From assembly GCF_963676685.1 (NCBI RefSeq), contig NC_092344.1, positions 101,152,749 to 101,216,748 of the forward strand: a stretch of DNA of 64,000 nt, given 5' to 3'. The stretch comes from Mytilus edulis (taxonomy: Eukaryota; Mollusca; Bivalvia; Mytilida; Mytilidae). A model generated the notes under the pieces. It saw only the letters and a program-made list of their open reading frames with translations. It searched no databases and was not told where the DNA came from. A program made the translations under genes and the position numbers. The stretch's first letter is position 1. Each line of letters opens with the position of its first letter. Shown here one piece after another: positions 37,621 to 49,449 of this stretch.

Positions 37621-37921
37621 AGGATGTCGCTCGTCATGCTTTTGAATCTTTGTCAGATTTTTTGGAATCCTCTGGTTTTATCCATTCGAATGCCTTAAAA
37701 AAATAAATTATAGTTTTGGAGAACTCAAACTTGTAAATGATAAAGCTATGAAAAGTTAAGAGAGAACATTTTCCCGCCAAAATTTCAATGGCTAATATCT
37801 CGAAAACCAGCACATTGACCTATATATTTTTTTTGCTCTTTTGATTCCTTTATTAATACTCTTTCAATACAAACTAGTGTTTTGAAAAGCTTATTATTTT
37901 GAAACTGAGAAGCGAACTCCC
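37621..37921. mobile_element. Small TTA-flanked insertion, copy B only
   Basis: A 301-bp insert between TTA repeats (37,618-37,620 and 37,922-37,924). The ends AGGATGTCGCTCG and, reversed, GGGAGTTCGCTTC are imperfect inverted repeats. Copy A has only GCTAAGCG here (near 18,012). The TTA target suggests a miniature PIF/Harbinger relative, but end similarity is weak. Confidence 0.6.
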
Positions 37922-38161
37922 TTATCGTTAAGTGGTAAATATTTCATGCATATTTAAAATGAGGACAAATTCTACAAGTGTCCTACTACCAAAATAAACG
38001 CAATGAAACCTTTTAGACAAGTAAGTTTCGTTGATCTATGTTGTAAATTCACGTTATATTAACTCTACTGCTGTACCTTAGTTTATTTGTTTGTTTTTGT
38101 TGCGAATGGTTATAAATTATTTACATGTTATAGATATTTTGTTTTCTATAAATGTACTTAC

Positions 38162-38205
38162 TTTCAGTCGCCTTTACTAGATTTGATTACGGCATGAACA
38201 CACAA
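38162..38205 (-). other. Weak candidate for the missing 5' BHMT exon, copy B
   Basis: Equivalent of 18267-18310. The minus strand reads VKATE before a GTAAGT donor and joins in phase to LKERIQAG. An ATG lies in frame, but the third codon is TAA. Either the real start exon is elsewhere, or only the part after the stop is used behind another exon. Confidence 0.2.
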
Positions 38206-38694
38206 AAACGTGACTACTTTCGCTTAACGCATCAATGCAAATAGGTAGGTCAACCATGGTAAAAGACGATAAAAGTCGTAATATTATACTAATGCATTGT
38301 CACGAGTTTAAAGATTTGAAACTAATGAACTAAAATTTAGATCAAGGTGCATATATATATATATGTAATCGAATATGAATATGCATTTAGTGAGAATAAA
38401 TATTTTTCATCAGCATAGAAAATTGAATTAAAGTAGGTTTCAAAATAACTGGAAATCCAGTTCAATCTTCCTGCCAGTATTGTCATTTAGCGGTTTAATT
38501 TTTGCATAAAATATAGTAATTTGTGTGATTTCTACACCGTCAAAGATTTTTTCGAGTGCATTTTATTTAATGGCATTGCCGTTAAAATCTAAAGTGGGCG
38601 GGCGTATTTGTAATATCTACCTGCAAGGTGTACATCATGACACTAAGAAATTTAGACGATAAATTATAAAGACATAACTTTACCTGAAGACAAT

Positions 38695-39215
38695 TGTGGA
38701 AAGAGTAGTAAAATTGAGAATAGCAATGGGGAATGTGCCAAAGAGACAACAACCCGACCATAGACAAAAACAACAGCAGAAGGTCACCAACAGGTCTTCA
38801 GTGTAGCGAGAAATTCCCGCACCCGAAGACGTCCTTCAACTGGCCCCTAAACAATTATATACTAGTTCAGTGATAATGAACACCATACTAATTTCCAAAT
38901 TGTACACAAGAAACTAAAATTAAAATATTACAAGACTAACAAAGGCCAGAGGCTCCTGACTTGGGACAGGCGCAAAAATGCGGCGGGGTTAAACATGTTT
39001 GTGAGATCTCAACCCTCCCCCTATACCTCTAGCCAATGTAGAAAAGTAAACGCATAACAATACGCACATTAAAATTCAGTTCAAGAGAAGTTCGAGTCTG
39101 ATGTCAGAAGATGTAACCAAAGAAAATAAACAAAATGACAATAATACATAAATAACAACAGACTACTAGCAGTTAACTGACATGCCAGCTCCAGACTTCA
39201 ATTAAACTGACTACT
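38695..39215 (-). repeat. R2 tail, first of two side by side
   Basis: Reverse-complement copy of the R2 3' region at 52,850-53,385. It starts at the terminal end (ATTGAGAATAG) and stops at the ATTAAACTGA landmark. It is directly followed by a second, longer R2 copy in the same orientation. Confidence 0.8.
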
Positions 39216-39369
39216 CTATTCTCACTTTTTTTTTCTGTGTGAACTATTTTAATAAAACACATTTGCATTCAAATTCAAGGTTTAAATTCTATTGAAAATT
39301 AATTGAGATATATTATTTCCTCCGGGTATGTTGTTAGAAGTGAAAAAATGAATTATAAAGGAATTTAAA

Positions 39370-40195
39370 ATTGAGAATGGAAATGGGGAATGTGTCAAAG
39401 AGACAACAACCAGACCATATAGAAGACAACAGCAGAAGGTCACCAACAGGTCTTCAATGCAGCGAGAAATCCCCGCACTCGGAGGCGTCCCTCAGCTGGC
39501 CCCTAAACAAATATATATATACTAGTTCAGTGATAATGAACGCCATACTAAACTCCAAATTGTACACAAGAAACTAAAAATAAAAATAATACAATACTAA
39601 CAAAGGTAAGAGGCTCCTGGCTTGGGACAGGCGCAAAAATGCGACGGGGTTAAACATGTTTATGAGATCTCAACCTCTAGCCAATGCAGAAGAGTAAACG
39701 CATACCAATACGCACATTAAAATTCAGTTCAAGAGAAGTCCGAGTCTGATGTCAGAAGATGTAACCGAAGAAAATAAACAAAATGGCAATAATACATAAA
39801 TAACATCAGACTACTAGCAGTTAACTGACATGCCACCTCCAGACTTCAATTAAACTGATTGAAAGATTATGTCCCCATCATATGAATATCAGGTACAATC
39901 CTCCCCGTGAGGTGTTTAGTATCATACCATCATAACATATATGAGTAGAACATAACCCGTGTCATGCAAACAACTGGTTTTTAAATAGATGTGTTTAGTT
40001 CCGATGCAAAGACCCTATAAGTGAATCAATATTAACGCCAAAAATATGCAATCTTTAATGACCTGACAAGAGTATCGTAACTATATCCCTTCTTAATAAG
40101 TCTATTTAAAGGTTTTGTTAGCCTCTGAGGTGAATACTGACATTTGTGTGCTTTATAAAGAATATTTCCTAGTTGATGATTTTTTTAAACTTGCT
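39370..40195 (-). repeat. R2 element, 5'-truncated, second of two
   Basis: Reverse-complement copy of R2 covering the 3' region and about 200 bases of the end of the reverse transcriptase (the part matching LIKKGYSYDTVVRSLK and GSLHRN). It ends at about 40,195. It is highly similar to the neighbour at 38,695-39,215. Confidence 0.8.
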
Positions 40196-41429
40196 TTGTC
40201 TATTTAATACCAATTTCATACTATTATGTTCCTAGTGAATGTTAATGAAAAAGCGATTCGGACGCACGAAAATATATATTAAGTAAAATGTTACATCTAT
40301 CACTTGTTAGATTATTGTCAGTCCCTGGTGGTTTCTTCAGTTGATTAGTTAGTGCTATATTTTTTCTCTTTCCCCGTTGATAAATTTTACAAAAATTAAG
40401 ATTCCAGTTGACTCAGATGACTTTGGCTTTTTTGTGTCTCTTTTTGTAATAAAGCTTCTCATGTTTGATATATAAAACAAAATACCGTGTTTGTATACAT
40501 GTTCATCCAAAACAGCAAAACAAAAACACCATACCTTGCCCCGGGAACACAGTCATTTCGTTGTGCATATATTTTAGAAATCCATATTAAAAAAATCGAA
40601 CCTGCTCTATCCCAAAGATTGAATTGGTACACACAATTGAAAATAGTAAATATCAAAGAAAACAGACTGAGATTTGAGGAAACATACCTTGTAAATCTCC
40701 AGAATTCTCTCTATTAATTTATACACAATTTGAAGAACGAGTTCCTAATAGTTGAAATAGTTGAATAATGTAATATTTTATGGATTCCAATATAGATTTG
40801 AATGTTTTCAGTTTGTTTAGTACAAAATAAAAAAGAAGCAAATGCATAATTGAAACCATTTGATATATATTATCAGTGTTAAGTTCAGTTGTTTATTGAT
40901 TTCGTTCGATTAACGTTAAGCTTCAGGACGGAAAAAATAAACAATAAAATCAAACGGTACGTTCTGCAAAGGGAGTCGATCTACATAGAGAAAGGACAAT
41001 AAGATTGCCGATTGAAAAAGAGTGAATGTCAGATATGGCGAAACTTTTCCTTGACCATTGATGAGCTGCTGGCCAAATAAGATGTAATTCTAGTCAGTAG
41101 TGCTGAATTAATGTTCGACTAACAGTGTCAAGTTAATTCTACCTGCTAAAAACTTGAAAATATTTCGTACCAGAAAATAGGTGTTTATTAGATTCGAAGA
41201 ATGCTCAAATGGTTCAAGACATTACTTTCAAGCTGCGACCAAATAGGTTGTCATTCTGTTCAAAAGTATTTAAGAAAATGTGACAAAAAACTTTAAGTTC
41301 TCGCAACTTTCTGAAAATTCAAAGTTTCGCAACACAAGAATTAGGCGTCTGACAAATATGAAAAGTGCTCATACTATTCATCTCATTTAAATGTGAAACT
41401 TGTGAGTTTAAACATTTTATGGTATCTGT

Positions 41430-41815
41430 TAACTTGTGTTAGCTATTATTCGTGTGTTTCACTGTCCTATATGTTCTCCCATTTATTTATATTGTAGTCC
41501 TGTCATGTAATGCTGCCATTTTAATGTTATATTTAACATTTCCATAAAAGCGGGAGGTTTGGCATGCCATAAAACCAGGTTCAACCAACCATTTTTTCTT
41601 AAAATGTCCTGTACCAAGTCAGGAAAATGGCCATTGTTATATAATAGTTCGTTTCTGTGTGTGTTATATTGTAATGTTGTGTTTCTGTTGTGTCGTACTT
41701 CTCTCCTCTTATATTTGATGTGTTTCCCTCAGTTTTAGTTTGTAACCCGGATTTGTTTTCTCTTAGTCGATTTATGAACTTTGAACAGCGGTATACTACT
41801 GTTGCCTTTGTTAAT
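41430..41815 (+). repeat. R3 tail repeat
   Basis: Landmarks in order are AGGTTTGGCATGCCATAAA, ACCAAGTCAGGAAAATGGCC, 'gtttctgtgtgtgttatatt', GTTTCCCTCAGTTTTAG and GAACAGCGGTATACTACTG. The same order occurs at 50,880-51,435 and, reversed, at 25,485-25,735. Confidence 0.72.
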
Positions 41816-41904
41816 CAATAATTTACGTTTTGATGTTTGAATATTTATTTGACAGCAACAGAATACTACTTCCTAATTTGATATTGTTAACATGTATTAA
41901 GTTT

Positions 41905-43260
41905 CTGTTATTATGGGGCAAACATCAATCTATATTCCAATTGGTAGCTGTCAAAGTTTTTATCACCCAAATAAAATGATGCAACATATCCGGAGAATAA
42001 TTACGCAATAAAGACCAACAATACTGTTCTCTCAGTTCCTGTAACTCCTCTGCAAACTTCGGGAAAGACTTGTTTACCTAGAAAAAAATTATTGCAAATT
42101 TAATAAGCACCATTGTCACGCACAACTCTAAAGATTTTATAATTGAAATTTTGAGTTGCTTGTAGCAGATCGAAGTTTGATAGTCACAGTCGAGTTAATC
42201 CTTGATCCTTGATTTGATCCTAAATACGTTATCTAAAAAACAAAACATCTTAAATTCAGATCATCAAGATCTAAAGTTTTTGATTGACATTTTTATTTGT
42301 TTCGACTTACTATCGTCTTTCCTGTTCGAAAAAAATGGGCTTTATCGTCTACTTGTTTTTATTCATACAGGGGTTTATCGAAAACATTGAAAAACGTAAC
42401 ATAAACTTCTTAATTCTCCCTATGTTATGATATGCTACTGATTGATATGCTTTTTCATGAAACTAAAGTGCTGAAAAAAGTGTATAAAAATACCGAACTC
42501 CTTATATGTATTTTCTGATGACAATGGTTGGTTAAACCTTATTTGTATAGTTAGCTAAACCTACAACTTGTAAGCATTTGTTTATAGTTTCGTTATATTG
42601 ACAAAAAAATGGAGGCAATTAAAATCATTAGTTGGAAGACAGATATATTTCAGAGTATAAACAAAAAAATGAATCACCACAACTAAAGAAATGACGAATA
42701 CAAAATCCCATATATATAATCAGACATCATAGTTGTGGGTCCTCTTCCACAATTTAGCCCTACAATATCTGTTATGTTTCTGCAGCGTACAACTTGTTCA
42801 TCGCATTACCAAACGTTAATCCATGTGAAATCTTATTGAGGGCAGATGCTAGCATTATAAAAATAGCAGGATCTAAAACTTGACAGTGCCATAAAAACCG
42901 CATGTTTAAATGATACAATGACCGTTTAATTGTATTATCCTTACTTTTTACTTAAAACATACTCAGCAAACATTATCAACGTTGATCATTTTTATGTTTG
43001 AGCTATTTTTCAGACATTTATCTTGTTGTCATTTCCACATTGATTTGCTTTTGTCATGATGACAATCACTTTTTTTATTCAATTTAGTATTTATACATAC
43101 AAACTATTCATTGCAATTCGACTAACGTCTAATGTACAAAACATACATTTTCCATTTTCGTTATACATTCTAGTTTTAATGCTGCTTCTGCATACTCGCT
43201 GAAGTTTCTACCACAATATAATCAACTCTTTTAGATACAGCCCACTCTATTTGCTCCCTG
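41905..43260 (-). pseudogene. Decayed BHMT gene with three remnant exons
   Basis: Three minus-strand pieces match BHMT exons in the right order. The last exon (about 41,905-42,080) has two internal deletions, one removing the CCGN zinc-motif region. The fourth exon (about 42,727-42,872) has a small insertion in the stretch for GADIVG and loses its acceptor context. The third exon (about 43,146-43,258) has indels. The short exon between the last and the fourth is missing. This corresponds in position to the remnant at 20,350-20,610 in copy A, which lost more. Confidence 0.8.
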
Positions 43261-43959
43261 AAATATTATTTTTTAAACTTGAACACTGCTCTGGTCGAGT
43301 TGTTGTCTCTTTGACACATTCCTTGTTTTCATTCTCTATTCTATATTTTATCCTCTTTCGTCCTTGTTGCTAACAAATAGTTACGTTCCCACCCTCTGGA
43401 CATCACCATACTATAATTTGGTTGCTAACTTCGTCTATTCCATCCAAAACTTCTGGGAAAGTTAAAATATTGATCAGAAGCTTAAACAATAGCGCAGACC
43501 AGCCTATCACAAAGTGGTGGATAGGGAATGCCCTTGACTCGTATATAGTCAAGATTTATTACAGAAAGCTTTGACGTAGAACATTGATGGAGGATATATT
43601 TGCATGTTTTCGATGCAATAAATCTCTTATTTCTATTTTCTATCTCAACTTTAAGATTAAACCTTTTCCTTTTCATGTAGTTTCCCTTTCTTAATAATCG
43701 TCACTTCATATTCATTTATATCATTGATTCAAAGTACATCTCCTTTCTTATGGTGCTGGTACTGAAAATAAAAACAATCACTCAATCAGTCAAACAAAAA
43801 TTTAGATTGGAAACAGGTCACTCTATTGAAAGATATTCGAGCTGTTGTCAAGGTCTTAAATCACTACCGTAGCATTTTCTTAAACTTGTTTTCAATTTAT
43901 GTCTCGTTGTTTTATTTAGCAAGTGCCGGTCTTATTACATGTTGGAAGGGGTCTAGGTA

Positions 43960-44070
43960 GACATACTTCTTTGCATCCCATAGTTGAATAAGAATATGTT
44001 CTGTTCTATTCCTATCGAAGGTCGGTGGTATTCTCCGGGCACTCCGGCTTCCTCAAACAAAAAAAAAATC
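43960..44070 (-). repeat. S2 short dispersed repeat, reverse, shortened
   Basis: Paralogue of 21,700-21,850 at the right edge of copy B. The CTCCGGGCACTCCGGCTTCC part is identical, but about 65 bases including the GTTTTAACG part are deleted. Confidence 0.62.
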
Positions 44071-44134
44071 AATTTGTTCTAATCAGAATAAAATTTTAAA
44101 ATGATCTTACACATGTTGCATGTATGTTGTAATA

Positions 44135-45130
44135 AGAGTTACCAAAGTCGTTGTTTTTTTCATGCGATGACGTAGGTTTTACATACATGTTATCATTCGA
44201 TTATATGCAGTACATTTGTACAATTATTAAATGGTTGTCTTTGATTTTTGTTATGATATAATAAAGTTTCATATTAAAAGCAGCAGGATTTAATATTTAC
44301 CTTTGCAGATTACTTAATTCAACATCATAAAATTTGACTTACCTGGTTCAAGTATTTACGTTTTTGTATAAGAGTCTTCGGTTTCATTGGTATACTATAA
44401 AGTAAATGCTGTTTGATATTATTTAATGAATAGTATTGTATTGATAATCATATACATGTACTACATGTAAACATCAATTCATTAATATTTCCCCACATCC
44501 GTTGTAACAAAGAAAATACATCAACCGATTAAAATATTATTTTGACAAATACTTTAAACAGTATAAAAATGGCGACGTACACTGAAGTCAGTACAGGTCA
44601 GTACAAACTATAAGAAAGAATACTTCTTATTTATATTATATCATATATTTCGTATCTTTAATAGAAAATAATATATATCTTATAAAAAGAATAGATACAT
44701 GGTGATTTTGTTAAATGATGCAATCCATGATTAAAGACGAATCAGTGCATCAGATTAAAAAATATGTTCACTGTTCCATTGCGATAAATAAGAAGTTGAA
44801 ACAAATTCTTCTGTAAATATTTCAAGTAATGTTGGAATCCAAATGATGCAACAGAACTAAGTTCTCTTCGCATGATTCACACAATTGGATATAAGGAATT
44901 TTAGCAATCTCCATATACAATGTGTGGTCTTATAGCTTGGAGTTTTGCAATATTGCTAATCATCACGTTTTTGTTTTTGTATTATCTGCGTTAAAATAAA
45001 ATGGGGTTATTTTAAGGTTTGGATAAAGGAAATAAAGTAAACAGTAGTGTTTTTTTTATTATTCAACAACAGTTTTACACACGCTGTTAACAATTACTCC
45101 ACTGACACATAAATCTCAGTGAGGGTCCCT
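44135..45130. other. AT-rich stretch right of the duplication
   Basis: I see no coding frame, tRNA or repeat family that I recognise. Confidence 0.5.
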
Positions 45131-45134
45131 GTTT

Positions 45135-45240
45135 CGTTAATTTAGGCAACAGTAGCATACTGCTGTTAAAAAAGTCATGAATCGATTGAGAGAAAACAAA
45201 TCCGGGTTACAGACTAAAACCGAGGGAAACTTTAAGAGGA
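45135..45240 (-). repeat. R3 tail fragment, reverse
   Basis: Short minus-strand piece with GGCAACAGTAGCATACTGC, AATCCGGGTTACAGAC and ACCGAGGGAAAC. Confidence 0.6.
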
Positions 45241-45304
45241 AAACTATTTATTTTCCATTCATGCTTTCTACATTAAATCCATTCATAATATCTACATTAA
45301 AAAA

Positions 45305-45470
45305 TAAAAAGATGTGGTATGGTAACTTATAAGACAGCTATCCACAAAGATGGAAACATTTGAGGGTCACTTTACCGACTATTACAATGGTTTCGTGTAG
45401 TAAGCAAGTATGTAGCGTCCTTCTCACAAAATGTGATACAATGCCAATGAGAACCGCACATGGTTTATAC
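45305..45470 (+). repeat. S1-like partial repeat
   Basis: Starts AAAAAGATGTGGTATGGTAA, like the head of S1, and ends with GATACAATGCCAATGAGAAC, which repeats the S1 head. The middle differs from other copies. Confidence 0.5.
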
Positions 45471-46289
45471 TACAGTTATTTTAATATAGATTAATTAGCA
45501 ACTTTTAATATTACAATGAGTTTTGTAGATGTTTGAGTTTGTCATACTCGAGTGCTCAAACACATATTCATAACATAACTATATGTTACATGTAATTGTA
45601 ACAAAGCTTACAAATAAATGCATCCGTTCCTTATTTTCATAAAAATGAAATTTAAATGCTTTCCTATTGGAAAACCAAATGTTTGGATAAAATCATGCCA
45701 TTTGCTACTAAAAAGGATATTTAAATAATTTGATTTATACCCTTATCTGTGGTAAAGGGAGCATTGAGTACAAACTACTTACAGAAGAACTTATGGTCCA
45801 ACAAACATACGAATTTACTTAAAGATAGACATACAAGGCTGCATCAGTAGACCGGAAATAAATTAAAAAATCATATTCAATAGAGTATAGTGCATTTTCA
45901 TGATAATATTCGTGAAGTTACACTCTTATCGTTCATTTCAACTGGAAAAATGTAAATGGATTTAAAATGTTAAATCCATGTTTGATTTCAATAGTAAAAA
46001 GTGTGTTAAAAAGACAAAACAATTAATATCCAGTTTTACTTTATTGGTTTATTCAAATAGAAAAGCTATTCATGAGGTGTATTTTCTTTCGAATAAACAC
46101 AGGAACAAATCTTGAGACAGGATTTATATAGCAAACTCAGAAACTCCAATAAAACAAAATCCCATAGAATGTAGATTTTTTATCAAATTATGAACGAATT
46201 TACATCACGACTTATAGTGTTCGTCATGTTGAAATTTGCAAAACACTTTGCAAATAAATACTGTACTTGTAGAAAACTTATCTCGAACG

Positions 46290-47215
46290 GAATAGCACTT
46301 CCTTAATTTTACGACGATGTTGTCAACCGAGCCTGGAAATTTAGATACGATCCGGATAAATTTATCAATCCTTTAATCAAACTTATTTTAAAAGGTTACC
46401 AATTTAACACTGTAAATAGATCATAGAATATTGTTTAATTGGTATAAATATTGATTTGTTATCAGTTTATACACATGATACTAAATATTTCACATGTACT
46501 TTCACGATACGTATATTTTGGCATTGCACAAGTTTGTGTTTTTGTCTGACCGTTAATATCCCCATTGTCCTAAATCCCTTGAATGTTGATGTGTACTGAT
46601 TGCTTTTTTTTGTTTTAGATCCATGATCTTTTTATTAGTTGATTATGGGTTTGAACTAACTGTGAGTAACTGCGAGTACTCTCAGATCTGTATTTAGTGT
46701 ATATTCTGTTGTTAGGGATAAGGGGTGGATATATTCCCTGCCACGCCCTGCCTGTGTTTTTGTTTGATGTTTTACATTGTACCGATCATAAGAGTTAAGC
46801 TTTTTCAACTGATGTTTATAGTGTGTTCTAATGTTGTGCTGTTACATCACTGTCCCAGATTAGAGGAGGGTTGAGCAGCCACAAACGTGTTTAACCCGCG
46901 CCATATTCTCTATGTACCTTTCCCAAGCCAGGAGCCTGTTGTGCAGTGTTTGTCGTTGGTTCATTTTTGTCATATTTGTTTTTCGTTCATTATTTTACTA
47001 TAAATTATGCTGCTAGTTTTCTCAATTGAATTATTTCATAATGTTCATATCGTTGGTTTTTTAGCCGACTATACGTTATTGGGTTTTCTCATGGTTGTAG
47101 GCTTTACGGTTGCCTATACTGAGTTACATCCACTTCATTTTACCTTTTGTGGATAGTTGTCTCATGTGCAAATGTTTTACCGCATCTCTTTTTTTAAAAT
47201 TTTATTCGATAGTTA
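46290..47215 (+). repeat. Diverged R2-like element, 3' part
   Basis: Begins in reverse-transcriptase-like sequence (a LIKLILKGYQFNTVNRS stretch near 46,370, matching the R2 C-terminus) and continues through a variant of the R2 tail (GGAGGGTTGAGC, TTTAACCCGCGCC, CCAGGAGCCTG near 46,860-46,935). It ends with a different tail (GTTGTCTCATG near 47,157). Confidence 0.65.
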
Positions 47216-47554
47216 AATTTTTCATTGATATGTAAAGAAACAATTTGCCGTGTGTTACAATCATTTCAATTATGATTTTATTGACAAGTGTGCTTATAAG
47301 TGTATGTTATGTACTCTTGTACACTTATTTGTATGAAGTTTGAAAATAAGATGGTATCTGTTGGATTCTTTCTTATGTGTTAAAATGAGATAATAATAAA
47401 AATATAATAACACTTATTATTATAGTAAGCCCAATAAATTATAAACATGTACACAAAAGAGATTGAGACATGTATTGTCGAAATGCGCATCTGGTGCAAG
47501 AAAATTAGTACCGTCAATTTTATTATCCTGCCTAACTGACTTTAAATAAAGCCA

Positions 47555-47690
47555 ATACTAGCAATGAACACTGTCCTGTCCTGGATCTTGATATTTATAT
47601 CTTAAACTGGAAACCTAATACCAAAATTTATAATAAAAGAGATGTTTTTTCATCTTTTTTTTAGGGAAATTGCAATCCAAATTCCGAGAG
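47555..47690 (+). pseudogene. Short reverse transcriptase fragment, R2 family
   Basis: Matches the segment of the 51,890-52,740 element around LNKANTNN to YDKRDDF: the shared DNA phrase includes 'aaataaagccaatactagca' and later 'aaatttataataaaagag'. Both ends are lost and the frame is broken. Confidence 0.65.
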
Positions 47691-48096
47691 TTCTCATTTT
47701 TTTTTAATGTCTCACAAGACTCTACACAAAGACATAATAAAACCAAATTCATATTTTTAGTGTAAAGTTATTCAATTAATAATGTTTATGGAGAAACGAA
47801 TAGATGTATATTTAAAAGAATTAGAAGCATGTTGATTACCTAGAATAATATGTACTTATTGGAAGTCATTCCTCCAATGTTTAAAATTTCTATCTTCGAT
47901 AATGGTTTTTGTGAACAGCCATTTTTCAATTGAAACTTTGGTAGCTCTTTTAATTTATTTATTAAAAATATTACATCTCTTAAGACTTTAACTTTCAACA
48001 GCCCCCGGAACAATTTATTTTTGTGATGCTGTCTCACTGGCTTGTTCCCAAAATCTCTTTTTATGCATGATATAGAAAATCTTAAAATGTTACTAA

Positions 48097-49247
48097 GGGG
48101 ACGACCATTTGATATTCTGGAGGGGGAGGAGGATTTTGAAAATAAATAACTCAGCCTTGATAATCACAAAAATAAATGTTTTGTTCTGTGGTAGTTTGAA
48201 AATAAATTACCTGACTTGCAATGTATAGAAAATAAATAACTCAGCAGGTCTAATCGAAAGTATGAGATGGCACCAGATTCTTCATAAATTCATCTTTTTT
48301 CCCCAAAAAATCGGGAAACACTTCCCAAATTTTTTAATAACAAAATTATAAATATTATTAAAATATACTTTAAATGTCTGAAAATTGGTTTCATTTAACT
48401 TGAGGTATATTGTCTCAGGAAACATTACCTCACTTTTATTTTAATAGGGCCGTAACTACATGTAGGAAATTCAAAAACCAAACGCTTGTCTCCATATCAA
48501 ATTGTGTTCACGGCCTTGCAAGAAGAAAGTTCTGTTTTCCCTCAGACTTATAGCCCTGATTTTTCGGGATCAATGTTTTTTTTTATTTATTTGTCTTTTG
48601 TTCATTGATTGCCCTTCTGTATTCTGTTAGTGTTGCATTCCTTTTGTAATCTAGTAATTTAGTTATGAGCCTGATCATGAGTTTAAAAAAAAACCAGCAG
48701 CCACAGGCTTAACTATGTGAATTCCATTTTTGCTTTATCATGCACATTGGCCTTTTGATGTTGTCCCTAGAAACTTCAGTCTTACACTGAATTTATACAT
48801 TTTGCTTTGAGACCAAAATATTGTCAAAAAATTATTAAAACAAAACTTCATTTTCAGATTATGAAAGGGTCTTCGGAACACCCAGAAAGTATGATTTTGC
48901 ATCATTTGTTCTTAGCTTCTTGGGCTTTCAGTGGCTCCAAAACCCTTCAAAAATATTTTTGCATCGCTCTGCTCGGCGTAGTATGTTTGCCAATAATCAC
49001 TTGACTATACTATATGTATTATTTATAATAAATAAATCATTTAAAAAATTGTATGTTCGAATATCAAAAATATAGTTGTGAAAATGAATAATCAGTCCCT
49101 TGCTTTAATGAAAATGAAAAATCTTGCTTCAATAGTGCAGAAAATGAATAATCTGTCCTCTTAGTTTACAAAAATAAATAACCGTTCAAAAACAAATCCT
49201 CCTGTCCCCCCCCCCCCCCCCCCTCAGAATATCAAATGGTCGTCCCC
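48097..49247. mobile_element. TAA-flanked inverted-repeat element
   Basis: 1,151 bp with ends GGGGACGACCATTTGATATT and its reverse, continuing to a G-rich/C-rich stretch, flanked by TAA (48,094-48,096 and 49,248-49,250). The right end has a run of 18 C (49,206-49,223). Direct repeats of GAAAATAAATAAC or close variants recur in the same strand near both ends (48,138, 48,229 and around 49,080-49,185). No convincing coding frame; the longest is 65 codons at 48,807. Confidence 0.82.
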
Positions 49248-49269
49248 TAAACGAAGTAGATGAAACATC

Positions 49270-49440
49270 TTTGTAACCTGAAATTAAAAATGGTTCGGGT
49301 TACTCAGTCTTTAGCTTTCGGTGTAGTGTTTTGTAGACTGTTGTTTGCTTTTGTCTTCTTTCGTGTTTTTGCTACGGCGTTGCAAGTTTCTTTTCGACTA
49401 AATTTTTTTGAACATCCTCTATATATCTCCCTCTTTTTTT
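49270..49440 (+). repeat. R1 3' tail fragment
   Basis: Reads CGGGTTACTCAGTCTTTAGC, CTACGGCGTTGCAAG and CATCCTCTATATATCTCCC in R1 tail order. It begins about 20 bases past the right end of the element at 48,097-49,247, so that element may have inserted at or near the R1 tail. Confidence 0.6.
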
Positions 49441-49449
49441 ACCAAAGCA

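Larger units (their letters stand above)
23245..44134. repeat. Segmental duplication, copy B
   Basis: Paralogous partner of copy A, in direct orientation, separated from it by a spacer of about 1.3 kb. It carries the second intact BHMT-like gene and a longer BHMT remnant at its right end. Insertions absent from copy A lie at 26,661-26,957, about 27,803-28,374, about 29,225-31,700 and 37,621-37,921. Confidence 0.88.

Noticed and set aside
48807..49004. Frame of 65 codons inside the GGGGACGACC element
   Set aside because: Too short and without transposase features.
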